Part shown: piece by piece, positions 7,388 through 15,650 of the stretch
Position numbering within the stretch: position 1 is the first letter of the stretch
Layout: each line of letters starts with the position of its first letter
Source: Oscillospiraceae bacterium
GTDB lineage: Bacteria; Bacillota; Clostridia; Oscillospirales; Oscillospiraceae
NCBI GenBank assembly: GCA_015067995.1
Contig: SVLJ01000009.1
Span: 1 to 64,000 of the forward strand
Length of the DNA: 64,000 nucleotides
Reading direction: 5' to 3'
The notes under the pieces: generated by a model
Seen by the model: only the letters and a program-made list of their open reading frames with translations
The model's database searches: none
Told to the model about the DNA's origin: nothing
Made by a program: the position numbers and the translations under genes

Positions 7388-8673
7388 ATACCATCAACTA
7401 CAATTCGCCTGATTACAGGCGCTCCCGCACCGCTTACATCGTCCAATGCGCCTTTGAGTATCTCGTTACCCTGCTCGTCACAGATGCCTTTCTGGCCAAG
7501 CTCCTGTCCAATCTGGACATGAGCGATGCCATGGTGGGCATTATCTCCTCCTTCACCTCTCTCGCCTTTTTGATCCAGCTGTTTTCGATCTTTCTGGTCA
7601 ACACCGAAGTCAGCCGCAAAAAGCTGGTCGTGGTATTCGACACCCTCAGCCTGCTCGCCTTCATGTTTATTTATTTCGTCCCGTTCCTTCCGGTGGGAGG
7701 CACGGCGAAAAAGCTGATTGTCATGCTCTCCGTGATGTTGGCCTATGCGGGCAAATATCTCATTTCCTCCATCTGCTACAAGTGGGCAAACTCCTATGTG
7801 GAGCCCACACGCCGGGCGCAGTACTCCGCCGTCAAGGAGATCATTTCCCTCATCTCCGGCATTGTATTCACCGCTTTCATGGGCTACGTGGTCGACCGGT
7901 TTGAAAGCCTCGACAATCTGGAGGGCGGATTTCTCTTCATCGCCCTCTCCTTGCTCCTGCTCAATATCTGCAACTTCATCTCCCTTATGATGATCAAAAA
8001 GGAGGAACCCAGCGAAATTCAGGTGGCGACCAGGCCCTGGGGAGAGGTCATGCAAAACACCCTCCTCAACCGAAACTTCCGCAACGTGATCATCCTCACC
8101 ATCCTGTGGGAGTCGGCCCGGTACTTTACCGTCGGTTTTTTGGGCGTTTACAAGACCAACGATCTGTGCCTCTCGGTTTTTGCGGTACAGCTCATCAATA
8201 TGGTCGCAAACGGATGCCGTATGTTCGTCTCTGTTCCCTTCGGCCGATACTCAGACCGCCACACCTTTGCCAAGGGATTTGAGCTCGCGCTGTTCATCGC
8301 TGCGACTGCCTTCTTCTGCAATATCTTTACCTCCCCGCAAACTTGCTGGATGATAGTGATCTACACCATCCTTTATAACGTCTGTTTGGCGGGGATCAAC
8401 GCCAATTCCTTCAACATCACGTACAGCTACGTGAAAAACGAGTACTTCGCACAGGCGATGGCCCTCAAAAACAGCATCGGCGGCCTTTGCGGCTTCGGCG
8501 CCTCCCTGTTGGCCGGAAAAATCCTGAGCGCCGTCCAGGCAAACGGAAACCAGATGTTCGGCATTCCACTCTACGGTCAGCAGCTTCTTTCCGCCATTTC
8601 CTTCACCCTTCTGGTTGCCGCCGCGCTGTTCACCCATTTCGTAATCGCAAAGCAAAAAGTCATCGTGCAATAA
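7384..8673 (+). CDS. MFS transporter (sugar/glycoside type)
   Basis: 429 residues with about 12 hydrophobic segments, the size of a major facilitator permease. The start overlaps the upstream stop as ATGA, indicating translational coupling with the glycosidase-like gene. The first cytoplasmic part is short (MNTINYNSPDYRRSRTAYI). Conserved MFS-like charged loops are visible (NTEVSRKKL; PFGRYSDRHTFAKG near residue 290, a GRxSDR-type motif). Substrate is probably the glycoside handled by the upstream enzyme; specificity is not readable. Confidence 0.8.
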   Translation: MNTINYNSPDYRRSRTAYIVQCAFEYLVTLLVTDAFLAKLLSNLDMSDAMVGIISSFTSLAFLIQLFSIFLVNTEVSRKKLVVVFDTLSLLAFMFIYFVPFLPVGGTAKKLIVMLSVMLAYAGKYLISSICYKWANSYVEPTRRAQYSAVKEIISLISGIVFTAFMGYVVDRFESLDNLEGGFLFIALSLLLLNICNFISLMMIKKEEPSEIQVATRPWGEVMQNTLLNRNFRNVIILTILWESARYFTVGFLGVYKTNDLCLSVFAVQLINMVANGCRMFVSVPFGRYSDRHTFAKGFELALFIAATAFFCNIFTSPQTCWMIVIYTILYNVCLAGINANSFNITYSYVKNEYFAQAMALKNSIGGLCGFGASLLAGKILSAVQANGNQMFGIPLYGQQLLSAISFTLLVAAALFTHFVIAKQKVIVQ

Positions 8674-8720
8674 GGCGAACCAAAAGCGGCCCTACCTTGG
8701 TATGGCCGCTTCAGTCTGTC

Positions 8721-8749
8721 GAAAAAGTCTGCAAGATGCAGACTTTTTC
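8721..8749 (+). terminator. Terminator after the MFS gene
   Basis: Perfect 12-bp stem GAAAAAGTCTGC / GCAGACTTTTTC with a 5-nt loop. A second hairpin AAGCGGCC...GGCCGCTT lies just upstream (about 8683-8713). Confidence 0.75.
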
Positions 8750-8778
8750 GTGTTTATGGGGTAAAATGGAATAGGGTG

Positions 8779-8867
8779 ATGAAAATGCTGGAACGTGGAA
8801 AGATGGATCGAGATGCGATAGAGAGCGTGGGATAGACAGCTTGGTCCCACAGGAACACCTGTTACCT
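8779..8867 (+). pseudogene. Transposase N-terminal fragment (IS1182-like)
   Basis: Reads MKMLERGKMDRDAIESVG, then after a frame change IDSLVPQEHLL, the usual opening of IS1182-type DDE transposases. It breaks off abruptly where the group II intron fragment begins. Only about 30 codons remain. Confidence 0.6.
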
Positions 8868-8948
8868 CTCGTTGAAGTATTCGAGCAATTTGATAATTGC
8901 CTGCTCGCATCTTCTTCCGGGTCTGAATCCATAGCTGTTCTCGCTGTC
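8865..8948 (-). pseudogene. Group II intron reverse transcriptase fragment
   Basis: On the minus strand 28 codons read DSENSYGFRPGRRCEQAIIK, then LLEYFNER. The YGFRPGRSCxxA block is a hallmark of domain RT2 of group II intron maturases. There is no start and no continuation on either side: a scrap joined to the transposase fragment. Confidence 0.7.
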
Positions 8949-9067
8949 GGAGCGGGGGCGCGGATTTCTTGCAGAACAAAACTTTTAACATGCTATTAAC
9001 ACAAAAAGCTGTTATACTAATAAAATGGAAGAGAAACGATTTATTGGCGGCAAAGAGAGGTGTCGGA

Positions 9068-10162
9068 ATGCGCCATAAATTGAGGCAAAAACTAAGAGAT
9101 TGGTTGGCGTTCTCCTGGCGGGATTTTTTTATAACGGTTTTGATCCTCGCGTGCGCCATGGTGCTGTGTGTGGTGCTGCGGCAGCTGGATGACCGCGGTG
9201 ATTTCGCTGCCATGATCTTTGTAATGGCGGTGATGGTCATTTCCCGACTGACTACCGGCTATCTCTTTGGCGTGGCGGCCTCACTGATCAGCGTGATCGG
9301 GGTCAACTATGCCTTTACTTATCCCTATCTGGCCTTGAACTTTACGCTGGCCGGCTATCCGCTGACGTTCATCACCATGCTGCTGGTATCCATCAGCACC
9401 TGCGCACTTACCAATCAGCTGCGGGGACAGGAGCGTTTGCGGTCGGAAAGTGAGAAGGAGAAAATGCGGGCCAATCTTCTGCGTGCGGTATCCCACGATA
9501 TCCGTACACCGCTGACGTCCATCATTGGTTCAACGTCTGCGGTACTGGACAACAATAATACTCTGCCGGAAGAGGATCGACAGCTGCTGCTGGATGCCAG
9601 GCTGGATGCCCAGTGGCTGATCCGTGTGGTGGAGAACATGCTTTCGGTTACCCGTATGGGATCGGAGCGGGCACAGATCCGAAAGGAACTGGAGGCTGCG
9701 GAGGAAATCCTGGCATCTGCAGTCCAGATATTCCGCAAGCGATTTCCGGAAATGTCGATCTCTGTGGAGGCACCGGAGGAGTTTTTGATGGTACCCATGG
9801 ATCCCATCCTCATTGAGCAGGTGTTAGCGAATCTGTTGGAAAATGCGGTTGTACACGGAGAAACGACTACACAGGTTTGCCTGCGTGTTTACAAGGAGCG
9901 GAATATGGCATGGTTCTCCGTCAGGGACAATGGCCAGGGAATTTCCGAAAAAAAGCTTCCGGATCTCTTCAGCGGTTCTTTCCAGCCCAGTGGTGACAGT
10001 CAGCAGGATGGAAAGCGAAACATGGGTCTGGGTCTGATGGTATGCACAGCGATCGTACGTGCCCATGGAGGCGCGATCAAGGCAAGAAATCTGCCGGAGG
10101 GCGGCGCAGAGTTCGCATTTTCGCTGCCGCTGGATAAGGAGGAGCGTTTTGGTAATTCGTGA
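9068..10162 (+). CDS. Sensor histidine kinase, KdpD C-terminal type
   Basis: 364 residues from the ATG at 9068 (AGAGG site upstream; the frame is open further 5' without a better start). Residues about 18-115 hold four hydrophobic segments of the DUF4118 membrane domain; then HisKA with H143 in RAVSHDIRTPLTS, and HATPase with N box LLENAVVHGE, G1 DNGQGIS and G2 MGLGLMV. This matches the C-terminal half of KdpD, but the large N-terminal KdpD/Usp sensor half is absent and no kdpFABC operon is adjacent. The stimulus is unknown. It overlaps the response regulator by 14 bp. Confidence 0.88.
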   Translation: MRHKLRQKLRDWLAFSWRDFFITVLILACAMVLCVVLRQLDDRGDFAAMIFVMAVMVISRLTTGYLFGVAASLISVIGVNYAFTYPYLALNFTLAGYPLTFITMLLVSISTCALTNQLRGQERLRSESEKEKMRANLLRAVSHDIRTPLTSIIGSTSAVLDNNNTLPEEDRQLLLDARLDAQWLIRVVENMLSVTRMGSERAQIRKELEAAEEILASAVQIFRKRFPEMSISVEAPEEFLMVPMDPILIEQVLANLLENAVVHGETTTQVCLRVYKERNMAWFSVRDNGQGISEKKLPDLFSGSFQPSGDSQQDGKRNMGLGLMVCTAIVRAHGGAIKARNLPEGGAEFAFSLPLDKEERFGNS

Positions 10163-10856
10163 AAAGATCCTGGTGATCGAAGATGAAAAGAGTATTTCCC
10201 GGCTGATCTGTTCCGTTTTACGGAAACAGGAATACGAAGTGATTCAGGCATGGTCGGGCAAAGAGGCTATAATGCTGCTTTCCTCCGCGTGTCCGGATCT
10301 GGTGATTCTGGACCTGGGTTTGCCGGATATAGACGGCATGGAGATCCTGCGTGAGCTGCGCAGCTGGTCTGGAATGCCGGTAATTGTGGTGTCTGCTCGC
10401 GCTCATGAACAGGACAAGGTGGATGCGCTGGACGCCGGTGCCGATGATTATCTGACCAAGCCTTTTGGCGCCGGTGAGCTGCTGGCCCGGGTGCGCACAG
10501 CCATCCGGCATACCCGTACGGCCTCCGGCAACAGCGAGGTGGCGCGTCAGGGCACCTATACCGTTGGTGATTTGGTGATTGATTATGACAAGCATCAGGT
10601 GTTGGTCAACGGAGAAAACGCCAAGCTGACCCTCAGCGAGTTCCGCATTGTAGCACTGTTGGGCAAGCATGCAGGCAAGGTGCTTACCTATGACTATATC
10701 ATGCGTGAGCTGTGGGGCCCCGGGGCGGGCAAGAACAATCAGATCCTGCGGGTGAACATGGCCAACATCCGCCGGAAGATCGAGATCAATCCGGCGGAGC
10801 CCAAACACATTTTTACCGAGGTGGGTGTAGGCTATCGCATGGCAGAAAACGAATGA
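10149..10856 (+). CDS. OmpR/KdpE-family response regulator
   Basis: 235 residues from a TTG at 10149, chosen because AAGGAGG lies 6 bp upstream within the kinase gene. Receiver domain with acidic pair E11-D12, phospho-acceptor D55 (VILDLGLPD) and the conserved TKPF lysine; C-terminal winged helix (TLSEFRIVALL, RVNMANIRRKIE). Partner of the preceding histidine kinase. Targets are unknown. Confidence 0.9.
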   Translation: MVIREKILVIEDEKSISRLICSVLRKQEYEVIQAWSGKEAIMLLSSACPDLVILDLGLPDIDGMEILRELRSWSGMPVIVVSARAHEQDKVDALDAGADDYLTKPFGAGELLARVRTAIRHTRTASGNSEVARQGTYTVGDLVIDYDKHQVLVNGENAKLTLSEFRIVALLGKHAGKVLTYDYIMRELWGPGAGKNNQILRVNMANIRRKIEINPAEPKHIFTEVGVGYRMAENE

Positions 10857-10864
10857 TGCATATG

Positions 10865-10903
10865 AAAAAGTCCTTCCGCGATCTGCGCGGAAGGACTTTT
10901 TGC
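10865..10903 (+). terminator. Terminator after the two-component operon
   Basis: 16-bp perfect stem (10865-10880 with 10886-10901) reading AAAAAGTCCTTCCGCG and its complement, ending in TTTTT. Confidence 0.85.
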
Positions 10904-10974
10904 CAGGATTCGCGGAAAATAAGACGGTATGGGCCAAAGCTCTCGCAAAAATCTTCTTTTCCTGTGCGTGGGGG

Positions 10975-11003
10975 TAGACATTGCGCGGCGCGGTTGGTAC
11001 AAT
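10975..11003 (+). promoter_or_regulatory. Sigma-A promoter of the cupin gene
   Basis: TAGACA (10975-10980), 17-bp spacer, TACAAT (10998-11003), giving a leader of roughly 70 nt before the ATG at 11080. Confidence 0.65.
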
Positions 11004-11079
11004 AAACCTGTCAATGAAATTGTATCACCGGGTTTCGGCGGGCGTAAGAACTGCCGACCACAAAAGGAGAAAGAAAACG

Positions 11080-11424
11080 ATGTATAAGCTGTCTGAAAAT
11101 TGTACCCGCGGCGAAAAGGTCGCTTTTGGCGGAAAGGGTACCATTCAGTTCAAGATGCTGGGTGTGCCGGAGGAGATGTACAAGAGCGCCAGTCTGTTCA
11201 ATCATGTTACTATCCAGCCCGGCTGCTCCATTGGCTATCATATCCATGAGCACGAAACGGAGTTCTATTATATCCTCAAGGGTGAGGCGGTATTCAACGA
11301 TAACGGTACCGAGGTGCTGTTCCATGCCGGCGATGTGGGTGTCACCGGAAACGGCGCCGGTCACGGCATTGAGAACCGCTCCAACGAGCCGGTGGAAATG
11401 ATCGCCCTGATCGTTCTGGAGTAA
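11080..11424 (+). CDS. Cupin-domain protein
   Basis: 114 residues, a single small cupin barrel. The metal-binding motif is visible as GYHIHEHETEFYYILKGE (two His and one Glu, later His in GAGHGIEN). The start at ATG 11080 follows AAAAGGAGAAAG; the frame is open upstream but without a comparable site. It is monocistronic between a clear promoter and terminator. Single-domain cupins range from sugar isomerases to dioxygenases and sensors, so no reaction is assigned. Confidence 0.85.
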   Translation: MYKLSENCTRGEKVAFGGKGTIQFKMLGVPEEMYKSASLFNHVTIQPGCSIGYHIHEHETEFYYILKGEAVFNDNGTEVLFHAGDVGVTGNGAGHGIENRSNEPVEMIALIVLE

Positions 11425-11444
11425 GCAAAGCAGCCATTCACCAA

Positions 11445-11475
11445 AGAACCGGCGCGCAGGCGCCGGTTCTTTTTG
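11445..11475 (+). terminator. Terminator after the cupin gene
   Basis: 11-bp stem AGAACCGGCGC / GCGCCGGTTCT, 4-nt loop, then TTTTT. Confidence 0.85.
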
Positions 11476-11502
11476 ACCGCATAGCCGACAACGTCTTTTC
11501 TT

Positions 11503-11531
11503 TTGGCGCAAACTATGTTATAAATTATACT
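11503..11531 (+). promoter_or_regulatory. Promoter of the dus / sigma operon
   Basis: TTGGCG (11503-11508), 17-bp spacer, TATACT (11526-11531), 45 bp before the dus start codon. Confidence 0.55.
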
Positions 11532-11576
11532 GGATGATTACGCCGGTATGTCCGGCAGAAAAGGTGGTGCTGCCCG

Positions 11577-12545
11577 ATGCGGATCGGAACGGTGGATATC
11601 GATTCCAGACTGGCTCTTGCGCCTATGGCGGGCGTAACTGACCCTGCGTTTCGGCAGATCTGTTCGGAGTTGGGCGCAGGATATACGGTGACAGAGCTGA
11701 TCTCTTCCAAGGCTCTGTGCTATCGGGATAAAAAAACAGAGACACTGCTGAAGCCTTTTGACGGAGAGCATCCATTTGCGGTACAGATCTTCGGCTCTGA
11801 ACCGGACTGTATGGCGGAGGCTGCTGTGCGGGCGCTGGAGCTTTCAGGAGCGGATATTCTGGATATCAACATGGGCTGTCCGATGCCCAAAATCGTCAAT
11901 AACGGCGATGGTTCGGCTCTGATGAAGGACCCGGACAAGGCCGGGCGCATTGTGGAAGCGGTGGTAAAGGCAGTGTCCGTGCCGGTGACGGCCAAGATCC
12001 GCCGCGGCTGGGACATGGGCAGCTGCAACTGCGTGGAGCTGTCCCGTGTACTGGAACAGGCGGGCGTCAGTGCCATTGCTGTTCATGGCCGAACCCGTGC
12101 GCAGCTGTATGGCGGCAAAGCCGACTGGAACTGCATCCGACAGGTGAAGGAGGCGGTTTCTGTACCGGTGATTGCCAACGGTGACATTTTTGAGCCGGAG
12201 GATGCTGTCCGGATTCTGCACCATACCGGTGCGGATATGGCCATGATCGGCCGCGGCTGCTTTGGAAATCCGTGGTTGTTCCAACGGGCTGCAGCAGCGC
12301 TGGAGGGACGGGCAGTACCGCCTCTGCCGCCTTTGTCGGAACGGTGCGACGTGGCAGTGCACCAGATTGAGCTGGCGGCACAGCTGCGGGGCGAACGCAC
12401 GGCGGTGCTGGAGGCGCGGCGGCATTACTGCTGGTATTTGAAGGGCGTTTCCCATGCGGGGTACTATAAGGAACAGATCGTCCGGATGAACACATTGCAG
12501 GATGTATATGAAGTGACGAAAGGTATTAAGAGGGATTTGCGATGA
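11577..12545 (+). CDS. dusB: tRNA-dihydrouridine synthase
   Basis: 322 residues, FMN enzyme that reduces uridine to dihydrouridine in tRNA D-loops. TIM-barrel landmarks: LAPMAGVTD (FMN/RNA site), [10 protein letters not shown] with the catalytic Cys, [20 protein letters not shown] and [12 protein letters not shown]. Closest in pattern to DusB, common in Firmicutes. It overlaps the ECF sigma gene by 4 bp (ATGA), so the sigma factor is translated from the same message. The symbol is by family resemblance. Confidence 0.9.
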   Translation: MRIGTVDIDSRLALAPMAGVTDPAFRQICSELGAGYTVTELISSKALCYRDKKTETLLKPFDGEHPFAVQIFGSEPDCMAEAAVRALELSGADILDINMGCPMPKIVNNGDGSALMKDPDKAGRIVEAVVKAVSVPVTAKIRRGWDMGSCNCVELSRVLEQAGVSAIAVHGRTRAQLYGGKADWNCIRQVKEAVSVPVIANGDIFEPEDAVRILHHTGADMAMIGRGCFGNPWLFQRAAAALEGRAVPPLPPLSERCDVAVHQIELAAQLRGERTAVLEARRHYCWYLKGVSHAGYYKEQIVRMNTLQDVYEVTKGIKRDLR

Positions 12546-13162
12546 AACCTCCGAATCTGTCAGAACAGGAACTGGTCGCGGCGGCGAAGCAGGGCGATCA
12601 GGATGCCTTTGAGACATTGATCCACCTATATGAAAAGAAAGTCTTTGCGCTGACACGCCGTCTCTGCGCCAATCCGGATGACGCCCAGGAGGCTGCTCAG
12701 GAGGCGTTTCTGGCAGCGTGGCAGGGACTGCCGTTTTTTCGGGGCGATTCCAGCTTTGCCACGTGGCTTTACCGGCTGACCAGCAACGCCTGCATGGATC
12801 TGCTGCGGAAGGAACAACGTCACCAGAGCGCGGCGGGACCGTCGTTGGACGATGAGGAAGTGGAGCTGCCAGTGGTGGCATCCACAGGAGATCCTCATGC
12901 AGAGGCGGAACGTGCGGAGCTGAAAACGGTGATCGAAGCAGGCCTGCGGGCGCTGCAGCCGGAATACCGCACGGTACTGCTGCTGCGGGAGATTCACCAA
13001 CGCAGCTATGATGAGATTGCCGATATTCTGGATCTTGATCTGGGCACGGTGAAATCCCGAATTAATCGTGGGCGAAAGCTGCTGCGTAAATTTTTGCTGG
13101 AAAGCGGGAACTTTTCCGGATTCTCAACGTCCAAAGGTACAGGAGAGGAGGGCTGCAGATGA
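12542..13162 (+). CDS. ECF sigma factor (sigma-W-like)
   Basis: 206 residues. Region 2: [20 protein letters not shown], then [17 protein letters not shown] and [16 protein letters not shown]; a linker; region 4: [20 protein letters not shown] and [17 protein letters not shown]. It overlaps the anti-sigma gene by 4 bp. Group IV sigma factors of this type direct envelope-stress regulons. Its own target promoter cannot be identified here. Confidence 0.92.
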   Translation: MKPPNLSEQELVAAAKQGDQDAFETLIHLYEKKVFALTRRLCANPDDAQEAAQEAFLAAWQGLPFFRGDSSFATWLYRLTSNACMDLLRKEQRHQSAAGPSLDDEEVELPVVASTGDPHAEAERAELKTVIEAGLRALQPEYRTVLLLREIHQRSYDEIADILDLDLGTVKSRINRGRKLLRKFLLESGNFSGFSTSKGTGEEGCR

Positions 13163-13920
13163 AAACATGTGAAGAATACGCGGCCCTGTTGGATATGTAC
13201 GTGGACGGTTTCTGCACCGACGAAGAGGCGGAGCGGGTCCGGAAGCATCTGACGGTGTGCGAAGACTGCCGGATGTATGTGGAACAGATCCTGCAGATGA
13301 AGGAAGCATTTCCGGATGCGGAAGAAGAGGAAGTCCCCGCTGGTTTTGCGGAAGGCGTCATGGCTGCTGTCCGTGCGGAAGCGATGCCCCGGAAAAAGCG
13401 GATGAAGTCCTGGCAGCGCACACTGCTGCAGATGGCGGCCTGCATGGCCATCGTCATCGCGCTTGGCCCGCTGTCTGCACGACTCACCGGCGGTATGGAT
13501 GCCAAGGATGCCGTGATGGAAATGTCCATGGCCGGTACAGCCAGCAAGGCGCAGGCGCCGACAGAGCCTGCCGTGCCGATGGCACCTGCCGTATGGGACG
13601 CCAAAGCGGAAGCGGCGATTGCCGATGCACCCGCTGCGGAGCCGGAAAATGCATCCCCGGTTGAGGATGCTGCCGAGAAACCCATGGAGCAGAAGACTGG
13701 GTGCGGCAGTGTCAAGGTGAAGCTCAGCCGCAGTCAGATCGCGGAGCTGCTTTCCGGCTATTCGGGCGCGGAGCAGGAGGACAGGATCGTCTATGAGCTG
13801 ACCGCCGCGGAGATGGATGCGGTGCTGGCGAAGATCCCGGCGGGCAATGTGATTCCGGGCGGCGGCACTGCTGATGCGGACATGGGCTTCTGCCTGCTGA
13901 TTGTATATCCGACAGAGTAA
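13159..13920 (+). CDS. Membrane-anchored anti-sigma factor
   Basis: 253 residues. N-terminal zinc-finger anti-sigma fold with C4 and HLTVCEDC (HxxxCxxC), one transmembrane helix around residues 92-112, an Ala/Pro/Glu-rich extracellular linker (about 115-180), then a C-terminal domain of roughly 65 residues (VKLSRSQIAELL onward) that I do not recognise and that may be the sensory part. Coupled to the sigma gene by a 4-bp overlap, the standard arrangement for sequestering the sigma factor until regulated proteolysis. Confidence 0.88.
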   Translation: MKTCEEYAALLDMYVDGFCTDEEAERVRKHLTVCEDCRMYVEQILQMKEAFPDAEEEEVPAGFAEGVMAAVRAEAMPRKKRMKSWQRTLLQMAACMAIVIALGPLSARLTGGMDAKDAVMEMSMAGTASKAQAPTEPAVPMAPAVWDAKAEAAIADAPAAEPENASPVEDAAEKPMEQKTGCGSVKVKLSRSQIAELLSGYSGAEQEDRIVYELTAAEMDAVLAKIPAGNVIPGGGTADADMGFCLLIVYPTE

Positions 13921-13957
13921 AAAATACCGAAGTTGTGTATCACAACTTCGGTATTTT
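13921..13957. terminator. Bidirectional terminator
   Basis: 17-bp perfect stem AAAATACCGAAGTTGTG with its complement around a TAT loop. A-tract and T-tract on the two sides serve both the anti-sigma gene (+) and the NUDIX gene (-) that converge here. Confidence 0.9.
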
Positions 13958-13964
13958 TGCATAT

Positions 13965-14576
13965 TCAGGAGAGGCGGCGGACGATGTCCAGCAGGATGCG
14001 GCCGGTCATACCCCAGATAACATGCCCCTGATAATGCCAGATGGGCACTTCTGCCTCACCGCCGTTCCAGCGGTAATCGCGGGGGATGCCCACGGCGTCG
14101 TAGGGAAAGTCCTCCGGGATCTGAGCCTTCAGCTGATAGGTATACCGCTCCGGCTCTGTATTACGCAGGAACTCCAGCGGCACGGTGAACACCTCGGCTA
14201 CTTCATGCGGGGATGGATGAATGGCAGCACAGCCGGCGGGAGAAACCAGACCCAACACCGGCTGAATCAGAGAACGCCCCGGCTGGCAGAGGAAGTCGGT
14301 TTTTCCGATGAGCTCGATTTCCTGCGGAGGGATGGCCAGCTCTTCAAAGGTTTCCCGGAGTGCACAGGCTTCAAAGGTTTCTCCCGGTTCGGCGCGTCCG
14401 CCCGGAAAGCATACCTCGCCGCCTTGCTTTAAGCCGGGGGCGCGGACTTCCAGCAGTACGTGCAGTCCTTCGGGGCGTTCCAGCACCGGACAGAGAACGG
14501 CATACCGTGCTTGTGAGCTGAGCAGCCCCGGTGTGTGTTTCGCCCATATGCGGCGGAGATCCTGCGCCCTCGTCAC
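13965..14576 (-). CDS. NUDIX hydrolase, CoA pyrophosphatase-like
   Basis: 203 residues from GTG at 14576, which overlaps the stop of the lipid kinase gene as GTGA; GAGG lies 8 bp upstream. The Nudix box is GGRAEPGETFEACALRETF then EEL (about residues 60-82). Length and the LIQPVLGLVSP and WGMTGRIL regions fit the CoaA-pyrophosphatase (NudL/YeaB) group, which cleaves CoA to phosphopantetheine and 3',5'-ADP. Substrate assignment is by resemblance. Confidence 0.82.
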   Translation of the reverse strand: MTRAQDLRRIWAKHTPGLLSSQARYAVLCPVLERPEGLHVLLEVRAPGLKQGGEVCFPGGRAEPGETFEACALRETFEELAIPPQEIELIGKTDFLCQPGRSLIQPVLGLVSPAGCAAIHPSPHEVAEVFTVPLEFLRNTEPERYTYQLKAQIPEDFPYDAVGIPRDYRWNGGEAEVPIWHYQGHVIWGMTGRILLDIVRRLS

Positions 14577-15454
14577 AGCAGAAACCTCAATGCGGCCTGG
14601 TGGTTGACGATCTCCACCTGCTGAGAGCTGGGGCCGTACTCGCCGTCCAGAGACCAGGGAAGATCCTCAGAAGGCTTCACTGTTACCGAGGAGACGTGGC
14701 GGAAAATCAGGCCCTGCGCATCATACTGTTGATTCAGCAGTGCCAGCAGCAGATTCTGCAGCTCAACGGGTGTTTTGGGATTTGGTACCAGCAGCATTTC
14801 AAACCGACCGTCATCCAGCACCACTCTGGACGGATCCAGCTTCATCAGACCACCAATGGAGGTGGAGTTGCAGATGGCGCCGAACAGATACTCACCGTCC
14901 AGCACTTCACCGTCGGCACTTAAGGACATTTTATAGGGGCGCAGCGTATTGAGATCCTTGATTCCCTCCAAAATATAGGCCAGATGCCCCAGTGCGTTTT
15001 TGTTTGCCTGGGGAGCGGCGTAGGAACTGCGGGTAAAGGCACCGAAGGAGGCTACATATACGAAGGGGCGCTGGTTCCAGAAACCAATGTCCAGCATCTG
15101 TGGCTGATGTGTGACAATGGTCTCTGCTGCCTGCACAGGATTGGAGGAAAGACCCAGCGTGGCGGCGAAATCGTTGGTACTGCCTCTGGGGATATAGCCC
15201 AGAGGCGGAGGATTTTCGGCCTGCAGAAGGCCCGATACCGTTTCGTTGAGGGTGCCGTCTCCACCGCAGCATACCACCACATCATAGTCGCCGCTTTGTG
15301 CAGCGGCAACCTGAGTGGCATCGCCGCGTCCGGTAGTGTTGTGCACATGAACCAGATAACCGGCCTTGCAGAACACGGACACGGCATCAAACAGCGGTCC
15401 GTGTGAACGGGTTTTTCCGGCGGCGGGATTGACGATCAAAAGAAGTTTTTTCAT
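14573..15454 (-). CDS. Diacylglycerol/lipid kinase (YegS/BmrU family)
   Basis: 293 residues starting at ATG 15454 after GGAGGTCTCTTCC; the open frame continues 213 bp upstream but without start features. N-terminal catalytic domain with NPAAGK (about 9-14), the nucleotide motif CCGGDGTLNET and PRGSTNDFA; C-terminal beta-sandwich. The family phosphorylates diacylglycerol or related lipids at the membrane, recycling lipid from lipoteichoic acid synthesis. Operon with the NUDIX gene. Confidence 0.9.
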   Translation of the reverse strand: MKKLLLIVNPAAGKTRSHGPLFDAVSVFCKAGYLVHVHNTTGRGDATQVAAAQSGDYDVVVCCGGDGTLNETVSGLLQAENPPPLGYIPRGSTNDFAATLGLSSNPVQAAETIVTHQPQMLDIGFWNQRPFVYVASFGAFTRSSYAAPQANKNALGHLAYILEGIKDLNTLRPYKMSLSADGEVLDGEYLFGAICNSTSIGGLMKLDPSRVVLDDGRFEMLLVPNPKTPVELQNLLLALLNQQYDAQGLIFRHVSSVTVKPSEDLPWSLDGEYGPSSQQVEIVNHQAALRFLL

Positions 15455-15547
15455 GGAAGAGACCTCCTGAATATCCGACGGCAGATATGCGGGGAGAATA
15501 ATATACAAAAAAACAACCGACCCATGGGAAGGATTTTTTCTGATAAT

Positions 15548-15576
15548 ATTGTAGCACGGCAAAACGAGGATTGCAA
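15548..15576 (-). promoter_or_regulatory. Promoter of the lipid kinase operon
   Basis: Minus strand TTGCAA (15571-15576), 17-bp spacer, TACAAT (15548-15553). The -35 hexamer is self-complementary and is also the -35 of the divergent promoter at 15571-15600. Confidence 0.65.
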
Positions 15577-15600
15577 TTATCCCTGCATACATGATAAAAT
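15571..15600 (+). promoter_or_regulatory. Promoter of the AI-2E-type permease gene
   Basis: TTGCAA (15571-15576), 18-bp spacer, TAAAAT (15595-15600), about 50 bp before the GTG start. Confidence 0.65.
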
Positions 15601-15650
15601 ACTTTCGGACAGTAAATTGCTGTTTGGAGGCAGGAAAAGGGGGAGACGGT

